In this document: positions 40,744 to 54,127 of the stretch, piece after piece
How the letters are laid out: the number at the start of each line of letters is the position of its first letter
Numbering within the stretch: position 1 is the stretch's first letter
NCBI RefSeq assembly: GCF_036924535.1
Contig: NZ_JAZHRT010000001.1
Location: forward strand, 5,828,001-5,892,000
DNA length: 64,000 nt
Reading direction: 5' to 3'
DNA from: Bradyrhizobium sp. AZCC 2262
GTDB lineage: Bacteria; Pseudomonadota; Alphaproteobacteria; Rhizobiales; Xanthobacteraceae
Position numbers and translations under genes: made by a program
The notes under the pieces: model-generated
Databases searched by the model: none
What the model saw: the letters and a program-made list of their open reading frames with translations, nothing else
Told to the model about the DNA's origin: nothing

Positions 40744-42493
40744 GATTGTGCGCGGTGTTGATCAGCGCGATGTGCGTCAGCGCCTGCGGGAAATTGCCGG
40801 TCTGGCGCTTGGCCGCCGTATCGTACTCCTCGGCCAGCAGGCCGAGATCGTTGGCGATCGCGACCACGCGGGTAAACAGCTCTTGCGCGTGAGCGAACTC
40901 GCCCGACAGCACGTAGGCATCGGCGAGCCAGAACGTGCAGGCGAGAAACGCACCTTCGGCCGGTTGCTTCTCCGCTTCGCGGGGATCATGCCGCAGCACA
41001 AAGCCGTCGCGCATCAGATGCCGTTCGATCGCGACGAGCGTGCCGCGGACGCGCGGATCCTCCGGCGGCAGAAATCCCACCGACGGCAGCAGCAGGATGC
41101 TGGCATCGAGCATCTTCGAGCCGTAGGACTCGACAAAGGAATTCAGTTCGGGATCAAATCCCCTTGCGCAGACGTCGCGGTGGATGGCGTCGCGCAGCAC
41201 GCGCCATTTCTCGAGCGGCGCCTTGAAGCCGAATGTTTCCGCGCTCTTGATGCCGCGGTCGAACGCGACCCACGTCATCACTTTCGACGAGACATAATGC
41301 CTGCCCTCGCCGCGGCGCTCCCAGATGCCGTGATCCGGCTGGTCCCATACCTCGGCAAGGTGCTGCAGCACGGCACATTCCATCGCCCAGCTCGTTTCAT
41401 CCATTTCGAGCTTGGCCACCACGCGCCATTGGTGAAAGGCGTCGATCAGTTCGCCATAGACATCGAGCTGCAGTTGCGCATGCGCGGCGTTACCGACCCG
41501 CACCGGCTTTGCGCCTTCGTAACCGGGCAGCCATGAGGCCTCCCATTCCAGGAGGCGTCGCTGCCCCATGATGCCGTACATGATCTGCATGTTGGCGGGA
41601 GAACCCGCCGCAGCGCGCAACAGCCAGCGGTACCAGGCGGAAGCTTCCTCGGTATAGCCCGAGTTCGTCAGCGCCAGCAGCGTAAAGGTGGCGTCGCGCA
41701 GCCAGCAGAAGCGATAGTCCCAATTCCTGCTGCCGCCGAGCTTTTCCGGCAGAGATGTCGTCGGCGCGGCGACGATGCCGCCGGTCGGAGCGTAGGTCTG
41801 CGCCTTCAGCGTAATCAGGGAGCGCATCACGAGGTCGCGGTATTCCCCTTCATAGGAGCAGCGGCTGCACCATTCGGTCCAGAACGCCTCGGTGTCCTGC
41901 AAGGCGTCTGCGGGATTGATCGGCTTCGGCACCGGCAAATGCGAAGGGCCGTAGGTGAGCACGAAGGGGACGGTCTCACCCTCGCCTACTTCAAAGTCGG
42001 CGACCGTCGTAAGGTCCTCGCCGCGGGTCTCGACCGGCGTCCGCAACACCGTCATGTCCTGCCCGCAAATTGCGAGCAGCGCCGAACCGTCCTCGCTTTT
42101 TTTGACCCAGGGAATATCGATGCCGAAGCCGAAGCGGATCACCAGTTGCATGTGCATCCTGATCCGGCCGCGAACGCCGCGCACCAGCCGCACCACATCG
42201 GAGGCTTTGCCGCGCGGCGGCATGAAATCGATCAGATCGACCGCGCCATCAGTGGTCTCGAACCGGGTCTCCAGGATCAGGGTATTGTCCCAATAGCGGC
42301 GCGAGGTGCCAGTGACCTCCCCCGCCGGCGCGATCAGCCAGCGGCCGTGCTTCTCGGTGCCGAGAAGGGCTGCAAAGCAGGCATCCGAATCGAAGGCCGG
42401 CCAGCACAGCCAGTCGATCGATCCGTTCCGGCCAACCAGCGCGGCGGTCTCGCAGTCGCCGATCAGCCCATAATCTTCGATACGGCACGGCAA
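40694..42493 (-). CDS. glycoside hydrolase family 15 protein, trehalase/glucoamylase-like
   Basis: Cytoplasmic glucosidase of 599 residues, related to the GH15 trehalases of mycobacteria and to glucoamylases. It starts RIEDYGLIGDCETAALVGRNGSIDWLC, the usual GH15 N-terminus, and has NWDYRFCWLRDATFTLLAL, the general-acid region DHGIWERRGEGRHYVSSKVMTWVAFDRG and the C-terminal TGNFPQALTHIALINTA. The start must be the TTG at 42493, because an in-frame stop lies two codons further upstream; the repeat at 42507 abuts it. Its position beside malQ and the trehalose genes suggests trehalose or malto-oligosaccharide breakdown. Confidence 0.88.
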   Translation of the reverse strand: MPCRIEDYGLIGDCETAALVGRNGSIDWLCWPAFDSDACFAALLGTEKHGRWLIAPAGEVTGTSRRYWDNTLILETRFETTDGAVDLIDFMPPRGKASDVVRLVRGVRGRIRMHMQLVIRFGFGIDIPWVKKSEDGSALLAICGQDMTVLRTPVETRGEDLTTVADFEVGEGETVPFVLTYGPSHLPVPKPINPADALQDTEAFWTEWCSRCSYEGEYRDLVMRSLITLKAQTYAPTGGIVAAPTTSLPEKLGGSRNWDYRFCWLRDATFTLLALTNSGYTEEASAWYRWLLRAAAGSPANMQIMYGIMGQRRLLEWEASWLPGYEGAKPVRVGNAAHAQLQLDVYGELIDAFHQWRVVAKLEMDETSWAMECAVLQHLAEVWDQPDHGIWERRGEGRHYVSSKVMTWVAFDRGIKSAETFGFKAPLEKWRVLRDAIHRDVCARGFDPELNSFVESYGSKMLDASILLLPSVGFLPPEDPRVRGTLVAIERHLMRDGFVLRHDPREAEKQPAEGAFLACTFWLADAYVLSGEFAHAQELFTRVVAIANDLGLLAEEYDTAAKRQTGNFPQALTHIALINTAHNLSAARSTEKPAMQRSK

Positions 42494-42506
42494 GATGCTT
42501 CACCGC

Positions 42507-42606
42507 TGGAGCGGGATGGCATTTCTTCGAACTGGCATCCCGCTCCACCTTCATCTTTGAGCATGATCTTTTCGGAAAACCGGCAACCACTTTTCCGGAT
42601 CATGCT
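42507..42606. repeat. dispersed double-hairpin repeat, family D
   Basis: Two hairpins in tandem. TGGAGCGGGATG (42507-42518) pairs perfectly with CATCCCGCTCCA (42536-42547), and AGCATGATC (42560-42568) pairs with GATCATGCT (42598-42606) around TTTTCGGAAAACCGG and CACTTTTCCG, which also pair in part. It fills the space between malQ and the GH15 gene, both on the minus strand, so a shared message would carry it. I recognise the AGCATGATC ... GATCATGCT unit from memory as very common in Rhizobiales genomes. Confidence 0.8.
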
Positions 42607-42609
42607 GTA

Positions 42610-44556
42610 TCAGATCGCGGCGCGCGACCGCTCATGGGTTGCCGCTTTGAGCGCGGCGACGTCGACCGTCGATGTCATTTCCTCGAGCGGCACCGGCAGC
42701 CGCCGCCGCCAGTTCGGATGCTCGTTGACGGTGCCGGGGATGTTGGGCTGGTCGACCACCCCGAGCAGATCCTCCAGCGAGACCGCGAGCAGCCGCGATT
42801 TGGTGCGCGCCAGGAAATTCGCCACCGAATAGAGGTCGTTGCGGTCGATGGTATGATGGCGCAGCACCTCGTCCAGCATCGCCAGCGCGTGCCAGCGTGC
42901 ATCGTCGCTCTCCCCGGGATCGATCCCGAGCGAGCGCTTCAGCTTCAGGTCGCCAAACGAGCGCCAGCCGGCATAGGTCGAGAGATCGTGGGTGTTGAAG
43001 GTGACGAGCGCGTTGGTCAGGTAATGATCGATGTTGCGGAACGTGCCGGCGTCGTCGCGCTCGAACATCATCACGAGATAGGACCAGATGCCCCAATCGG
43101 CGATCTGGTCGCGAAAACCTTCCGGCACGGTGCCGAGGTCTTCGCCGATCACGACGCAACGATTAGCAACGCTTTCCTGCGCAGTCACCGCCAACAGCGC
43201 CTCGAACGGCATCTGGACGTAGACGCCGTCGCGTGCGCTGAAGCCTTGCGGCACCAGATAGAGCCGCTTCAGCCCGAGCACATGGTCGAGACGGATGGCG
43301 CCGGCATGGCGCATCGAGGCGCGCAGCATGTCGCGGTACGGGGCAAACGATTGCTGTTCGAGGCCCGCCGCATTGAAGCCGGCAAGGCCCCAGGTTTGGC
43401 CCGCGGTATTGAGCGGATCGGGCGGCGCGCCGACGCCGAGATGGCGGGAGATCGCGACCTGCTCGTTCCAGGCGTCGAAGCCGTCGGCCTGCACGCCGAC
43501 CGCGACATCGAGATAGAGCCCGACCTTCAAGCCGAGCTGCTTCGCCAGATCGGCGGCCGCCCCCAACTGCCGGTCGGCGGTCCATTGCACGAATTCGACG
43601 AACTCGATTTCGGAGGCGTCCTCGCCCTGGCGCAACGCGGCGCACCTGGCATCGTCCGGCTGCCGCCACTCGTCCGGCCATTCCCACCATGGCTTGCCGA
43701 ATTTGTGCCGGAGCACCTCGAAGCAGGCAAAGTGCGACAGTAACGCGCCGCGCTCGGCGCGGAATTTGTCAAAATCCTGTTGGCGGCCCGGCCTGGCGTT
43801 GGCCTTGAAAGCAGCAAAGGCCGTGCGCAGCGCCCGCCACTTCAGGCCGGCGACGCTGACGTAGTCGACGACATCGCCCGCCCGCAACGGCGCCAGCGCC
43901 TCGCTTGTTTCGGAATCGGGCTGAAATTCGGGAAGCTTCTCGATGTCGATATAGAGCGCGTTGAGAAACAGCCGGCTGTTGGGCGAATAGGGGCTGCAAT
44001 CGCCCGGCCGATCGTCGAACAGGGCATGAAGCGGATTGAGGCCGACGCCGTCGGCGCCGAGATGATCGGCGAGTTCGATCAGGCTGGCGAGGTCGGTGAA
44101 GTCACCCATACCCCAATTGCGCGCCGAGCGGACACCGTAAAGCTGGACCGCGAGCAACCAGCAACGGTCGAACTCGCCGCCAAACGCCCGTTCCGGCGCC
44201 GAGATCAGCGGTACGTCCTCGGCGGTCGCAGCGTCGCTCAGCTGTAACCGGTAGACGCCGAGCGGCAGCTCCTTGGGCCAGTCGATGGCGTGATCCGAGC
44301 TTTCACCCTTGGCGATAACTCCTGTGTCTGCAACGATTTTCCACTCCACCGGGAGCTCGGCTTTGGGGAGTTCGGTTCGCGACGGGCGTCCGCACCGCAC
44401 CACGACCGGGTGGCCAACCAGCGGTCCCGGGGCCTGCGGCGGCAGGGCATCCAGGATAATTTTTAGCGCAGCGGCATCCGTCACACGGCGGTGACCCTGA
44501 CCGTCCAGGAACTCGGTCTGGATTCCCAGGGCTTTGGCTTGAGCAAAAAGGTCCAT
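42610..44556 (-). CDS. malQ: 4-alpha-glucanotransferase (amylomaltase)
   Basis: Transfers maltosyl or longer glucan units between malto-oligosaccharides. The 648-residue protein is of GH77: GVRSARNWGMGDFTDLASLIELADHLGADGVGLNPLHALFDD, IRLDHVLGLKRLYLVPQG with the nucleophile aspartate, VIGEDLGTVPEGFRDQI with the acid glutamate, and TFNTHDLSTYAGW with the third acid residue. I set the start at ATG 44556, where homology begins, although no good ribosome-binding site is seen; the frame could be read from 44694, but that lies upstream of the likely promoter. An EcfG-type promoter motif precedes it at 44635-44659. Confidence 0.92.
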   Translation of the reverse strand: MDLFAQAKALGIQTEFLDGQGHRRVTDAAALKIILDALPPQAPGPLVGHPVVVRCGRPSRTELPKAELPVEWKIVADTGVIAKGESSDHAIDWPKELPLGVYRLQLSDAATAEDVPLISAPERAFGGEFDRCWLLAVQLYGVRSARNWGMGDFTDLASLIELADHLGADGVGLNPLHALFDDRPGDCSPYSPNSRLFLNALYIDIEKLPEFQPDSETSEALAPLRAGDVVDYVSVAGLKWRALRTAFAAFKANARPGRQQDFDKFRAERGALLSHFACFEVLRHKFGKPWWEWPDEWRQPDDARCAALRQGEDASEIEFVEFVQWTADRQLGAAADLAKQLGLKVGLYLDVAVGVQADGFDAWNEQVAISRHLGVGAPPDPLNTAGQTWGLAGFNAAGLEQQSFAPYRDMLRASMRHAGAIRLDHVLGLKRLYLVPQGFSARDGVYVQMPFEALLAVTAQESVANRCVVIGEDLGTVPEGFRDQIADWGIWSYLVMMFERDDAGTFRNIDHYLTNALVTFNTHDLSTYAGWRSFGDLKLKRSLGIDPGESDDARWHALAMLDEVLRHHTIDRNDLYSVANFLARTKSRLLAVSLEDLLGVVDQPNIPGTVNEHPNWRRRLPVPLEEMTSTVDVAALKAATHERSRAAI

Positions 44557-44628
44557 TCGGCACGTACTTTGCACGCAAACATCAAACGGATGTCGCGAAA
44601 TTGTCCAATTACGGGAAGGAGATAGAGG

Positions 44629-44759
44629 GTGTCTAACGCCGCGGTCCACCAACGGTTCCGAGGGAACCAAAGCGAGCCGAGCGCTTTCTATCACAGTCCG
44701 GAACGTCTCCCTTTCTGCAAACGAAACGGGGACGTCATTTCCATGGCAATGGCATCACC

Positions 44760-44763
<4 letters not shown>
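44629..44763 (+). CDS. possible 44-codon upstream frame coupled to treS
   Basis: A GTG start at 44629 follows AAGGAG by seven bases, a better site than any near the treS start. The frame encodes 44 residues beginning MSNAAVHQRFRGN and ends with a TGA whose first two bases are the last two of the treS GTG codon (GTGA). Such overlap usually marks translational coupling. The peptide has no recognised family. It overlaps the malQ promoter on the other strand, and a promoter upstream of it has not been identified, so it may be chance. Confidence 0.3.
44635..44659 (-). promoter_or_regulatory. EcfG-type promoter for malQ
   Basis: On the minus strand GGAAC (44659-44655), a 16-base spacer and CGTT (44638-44635) match the GGAAC-N16/17-CGTT consensus of the alphaproteobacterial general-stress sigma factor EcfG exactly. 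Start of transcription would fall near 44628, about 70 bases before the malQ ATG. Confidence 0.65.
44663..44687 (+). promoter_or_regulatory. imperfect EcfG-like promoter facing treS
   Basis: GGAAC (44663-44667), a 16-base spacer and CTTT (44684-44687), one base off CGTT. Its -35 element stands back to back with that of malQ: GGTTCC-GAG-GGAACC is a perfect inverted repeat. Transcription would start about 65 bases before the treS GTG. Confidence 0.4.
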
Positions 44764-50290
<5,527 letters not shown>

Positions 50291-50293
50291 CGC

Positions 50294-52369
50294 ATGCGAT
50301 TGTCCGCGGGAAGCCCCGCCCGCTTAGGTGCAAGCTGGGACGGACGGGGCACCAACTTTGCACTGTTCTCGGCCAATGCGGAGAAGGTCGAGCTTTGCCT
50401 GTTCGACGGCCAGGGCCGCCGCGAACTCGAGCGGATCGAACTGCCGGAGCGCAATGAGGACGTCTGGCACGCCTATCTCAACGACGTCTCGCCCGGGCAG
50501 CTCTATGGCTACCGCGTCCACGGCCCCTATGCGCCTGAGCGCGGGCACCGCTTCAACGCCAACAAGCTGCTGCTCGATCCCTACGCCAAGCGGCTCGCCG
50601 GCCGGCTGGTGTGGAGCGACGCGCATTTCGGCTATCGAACGGGGAGCGCGCGCGAGGATCTTTCCTTCGACCGCCGCGACAATGCGCGCGGCATGCCGAA
50701 GGCGGTCGTGGTCGACGAAACCTTCAACTGGGGCCGCCGCGAGATGCGGCCGAACATCGCCTGGGAAGACACCATCATCTACGAGGCCCACGTCAAGGGC
50801 CTGACGCAGAAGCGCGACGACGTCGCACCAGGCTGGCGCGGCACCTATGGCGGGCTGTGCTCGCCGGCGATGATCGACCATCTCAAGAAACTCGGCGTCA
50901 CCACCATCGAATTGCTGCCGATCCACGGGCTGATCGACGACCGGATGCTGGTGGAAAGGAAACTTGCCAATTACTGGGGTTACAACACGCTGGCCTTCTT
51001 CGCGCCGGAGCCGCGCTATGCGCAGGACAACGCGCTCGACGCGTTCCGCACCACGGTGGCGCGGCTGCACGACGCCGGCATCGAGGTGATGCTCGACGTG
51101 GTCTATAACCACACCGCCGAAGGTAATCATCTCGGCCCGACGCTCAGCTTCCGCGGCATCGACAACGCGTCCTATTACTGGCTCAACAAGGAAAACCCGC
51201 GCTACTACGACGACTTCACCGGCTGCGGCAGCTCGGTCAACCTCGCCCATCCGCGCGTGCTGCAGATGGTGATGGATTCGCTGCGCTACTGGGTCGAGGT
51301 CTGCCACGTCGACGGTTTCCGCTTCGACCTCGCCACCACGCTGGCACGCGGGCCGAACGGATACGACCGCAATGCCGCTTTTCTGACCGCGGTGCGGCAG
51401 GACCCGGTGCTGGCGACGGCAAAACTCGTCGCCGAACCGTGGGATCTCGGCATGGGCGGCTACCAGGTCGGCGCGTATCCGTCGCAATGGTCGGAATGGA
51501 ACGACCGTTATCGGGGCGCCATGCGGCGCTACTGGAGCGGCGAAGGCAGCCTGATCGGCGAAGTTTCGCGCCGGATGACCGCCTCATCCGACCTATTCCA
51601 TCACGACAACCGCGCGACGCGCGCCAGCATCAATCACATCACCGTCCATGACGGATTCACGCTGGCTGACCTGTTCAGCTACAACGAGAAACACAACGAG
51701 GCCAATGGCGAGGGCAATCGCGACGGCTCCAACGACAATCACAGCAACAATTGCGGCCACGAGGGCCCGACAGACGACGCCACGATAAGAGCGCTACGCC
51801 GGCAACTTCGCAAGAACCAGCTCGCCTGCCTGTTCCTCGCGCTGGGGACGCCGTTGCTGCTGGCTGGCGACGAGGTCGGCAATTCGCAGAACGGCAACAA
51901 CAACGCCTATTGCCAGGACAACGAGATCGGCTGGGTGAGCTGGGACAATCTCGGCAAGCAGGGCGACGACCTCACCGATTTCGTCGGCCATCTGACCGCC
52001 CTGCGCCGGCGCTTCGCCCAGCTCCGCAGCCAGCGTTGGCTCGATGGGCGGCGCAAGGACGGCTCCTATGGCGTGCTGTGGCTGACGCCGGCGGCCGCCG
52101 AGATGCAGGAAGCCGACTGGAATTTTCCGGAAGGCCGATTCCTCGCCTATGTGCTCGCGCCGATGGAACAAGGGCAAGCGCCGATCTTTATCGTACTGAA
52201 CGCCGCACCCGAAGAGATCGCTTTCACATTGCCCAAAATGGCCGAATACAAGAACTGGCAGCAGGTGCTGAACACCACCGAGGCGGTGCAGACGTTCGCC
52301 GCCATCGCATCGGGCGCTGAAACCAAAGCGCCACCGCGCTCGGTTCTTGCCTTTGCGGGCGCGGCATGA
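50294..52369 (+). CDS. glgX: glycogen debranching enzyme (GlgX/TreX type)
   Basis: Cleaves alpha-1,6 branches of glycogen or limit dextrin. The 691-residue protein has an N-terminal beta-sandwich beginning GSPARLGASWDGRGTNFALFSANAEKVELCLFD, and a GH13_11 catalytic domain with YEAHVKGLT, DVVYNHTAEGNHLGPTLSFRGIDN, nucleophile in DGFRFDLATTLAR, acid in VAEPWDLG and third acid in NHITVHDGFTL. It follows glgB after three bases, and its stop overlaps the treZ start as ATGA. In this order it feeds linear chains to TreY and TreZ. Confidence 0.95.
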   Translation: MRLSAGSPARLGASWDGRGTNFALFSANAEKVELCLFDGQGRRELERIELPERNEDVWHAYLNDVSPGQLYGYRVHGPYAPERGHRFNANKLLLDPYAKRLAGRLVWSDAHFGYRTGSAREDLSFDRRDNARGMPKAVVVDETFNWGRREMRPNIAWEDTIIYEAHVKGLTQKRDDVAPGWRGTYGGLCSPAMIDHLKKLGVTTIELLPIHGLIDDRMLVERKLANYWGYNTLAFFAPEPRYAQDNALDAFRTTVARLHDAGIEVMLDVVYNHTAEGNHLGPTLSFRGIDNASYYWLNKENPRYYDDFTGCGSSVNLAHPRVLQMVMDSLRYWVEVCHVDGFRFDLATTLARGPNGYDRNAAFLTAVRQDPVLATAKLVAEPWDLGMGGYQVGAYPSQWSEWNDRYRGAMRRYWSGEGSLIGEVSRRMTASSDLFHHDNRATRASINHITVHDGFTLADLFSYNEKHNEANGEGNRDGSNDNHSNNCGHEGPTDDATIRALRRQLRKNQLACLFLALGTPLLLAGDEVGNSQNGNNNAYCQDNEIGWVSWDNLGKQGDDLTDFVGHLTALRRRFAQLRSQRWLDGRRKDGSYGVLWLTPAAAEMQEADWNFPEGRFLAYVLAPMEQGQAPIFIVLNAAPEEIAFTLPKMAEYKNWQQVLNTTEAVQTFAAIASGAETKAPPRSVLAFAGAA

Positions 52370-54123
52370 GCGACCGGCAATTCGGCCCGTGTCTGGCAAA
52401 CTACGGCACGCGGTTTCGGCTATGGGCGCCGGCAGCGAAGCGCGTCGATGTCATGCTGGAGCGACCTCATGCGATGAAGCGCGGCGAGGACGGCTGGTTC
52501 ACGGCCGACATCGCCGGCGTGAAAGCCGGCGCACGCTACAAATTCCGCATCGATGACGAGATCGACGTGCCGGATCCGGCGTCGGCGTTTCAGCCCGATG
52601 ACGTCTTCGGCCCGAGCGAAGTGATCGACCACGAATCCTATCCATGGCGCGCGGCCAACTGGCGTGGCCGGCCGTGGCAGGAAGCCGTGATCGTCGAGGC
52701 CCATGTCGGGACCTTCACCAAGCAAGGCAGCTACCGCGCGATGATCGACAGGCTCGATAATCTCGCAGAGACCGGCATCACCGCGCTGGAATTGATGCCG
52801 CTGGCGGACTTCGCAGGTGTGCGCAACTGGGGGTATGACGGCGTGCTGTGGTACGCGCCCGACAGCGCCTATGGCCGCCCCGAAGATCTCAAGGCGCTGA
52901 TCGACGCGGCGCATCTGCGCGGGCTGATGGTGATGCTCGACGTGGTCTATAACCATTTCGGCCCCGAAGGAAATTATCTCGGCCGCTATGCGCCGTCCTT
53001 CTTCACCGAAGCGCACACGCCCTGGGGCAGCGCGATCGATTATCGGGTGAAGGAAGTCCGCGCCTTTGCGATCGAGAATGCGCTGCACTGGCTGCGCGAT
53101 TATCGATTCGATGGCTTGCGGCTCGATGCCGTCAACTCGATCGTCGAGCCGGGCGGGCTGTCGCTGCTGCGCGATCTCAGCACGGCCGCCGGCAAGCTCG
53201 CCGCGCAAAACGGCCGGCACATTCATCTCGTGCTGGAGAACGGCGACAACCGTGCCAGCATTCTGGATGCCGGCGAGGATCCGCCGCAGGGAAAATATCG
53301 CGCGCAGTGGAACGACGACTATCATCATGCCTGGCGTGTGCTGATGACCGGCGAGAAGCAGGGCTACTATGTCGACTACCAGCGTTCGCCGATCTCCGAT
53401 ATCGCCCGCTCGCTGTCATCAGGCTTCGTCTATCAGGGCGAGCCGTCGGCCTTTCGCGGCGGCAAGCGTGGTGAGCCGAGCGGCCATCTGGCGCCGACCG
53501 CCTTCATCAACTTCGTGCAGAACCACGACCAGATCGGCAATCGCGCGCTGGGCGACCGGCTCGAAAGCTATGCGGATGCGCGCGCCATCGAAGCGGCACT
53601 CGCGGTGCTGCTGCTGGCGCCGTCCATTCCCATGCTGTTCATGGGCGAGGAATGGGGCTCGAAGGCGCCCTTCCCATTCTTCTGCGATTTCGGCGGCGAC
53701 CTCGCCGATGCCGTCCGCAAGGGCCGCCGCGCCGAATATGCCTGGGCCTATGCGGAATTCGGCGACGAAGTGCCGGACGCGCTCGATCCTGCAACCCGCG
53801 ACTCCGCCGTGCTCGACTGGGAAGAGCGTGACGCGCCTGAGGCACGAAGGCGGCTGAAGCTGGTGCGGGAGCTGTTAAGTGTCCGCCGGCAGCAGATTGT
53901 CCCGCGGCTCGCGGGCGTCGCCTTCGGCGAGGCGCATGCGGCACCCACCCGCCTGCTGACGGCCAGTTGGCAAATGGGCGATGGCGCCACGCTTCGCCTG
54001 CTCGCCAACCTGTCGGACCAGGCCATCAGCCATGCGCCCGGCGTGTCCGCGGGAACCCTGATCTGGGGAAACGAGTTGGGCGACAGCGTCCCGCCATGGA
54101 CGGTGCTCTGGCGCATCGGATAG
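52366..54123 (+). CDS. treZ: malto-oligosyltrehalose trehalohydrolase
   Basis: Releases trehalose from maltooligosyltrehalose made by TreY. The 585-residue protein starts with a sandwich domain (FGPCLANYGTRFRLWAPAAKRVDVML), then a GH13_10 domain with EAHVGTFTKQGSY, LMPLADFAGVRNWGYDGVLWYAPDSAYG, DVVYNHFGPEGNYL, the nucleophile in DGLRLDAVNSIV, the acid in HLVLENGDN and NFVQNHDQIGNRALGDR. These segments distinguish it from GlgB and GlgX. It overlaps glgX by four bases, and treY follows after four. Confidence 0.95.
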   Translation: MSDRQFGPCLANYGTRFRLWAPAAKRVDVMLERPHAMKRGEDGWFTADIAGVKAGARYKFRIDDEIDVPDPASAFQPDDVFGPSEVIDHESYPWRAANWRGRPWQEAVIVEAHVGTFTKQGSYRAMIDRLDNLAETGITALELMPLADFAGVRNWGYDGVLWYAPDSAYGRPEDLKALIDAAHLRGLMVMLDVVYNHFGPEGNYLGRYAPSFFTEAHTPWGSAIDYRVKEVRAFAIENALHWLRDYRFDGLRLDAVNSIVEPGGLSLLRDLSTAAGKLAAQNGRHIHLVLENGDNRASILDAGEDPPQGKYRAQWNDDYHHAWRVLMTGEKQGYYVDYQRSPISDIARSLSSGFVYQGEPSAFRGGKRGEPSGHLAPTAFINFVQNHDQIGNRALGDRLESYADARAIEAALAVLLLAPSIPMLFMGEEWGSKAPFPFFCDFGGDLADAVRKGRRAEYAWAYAEFGDEVPDALDPATRDSAVLDWEERDAPEARRRLKLVRELLSVRRQQIVPRLAGVAFGEAHAAPTRLLTASWQMGDGATLRLLANLSDQAISHAPGVSAGTLIWGNELGDSVPPWTVLWRIG

Positions 54124-54127
54124 GACA

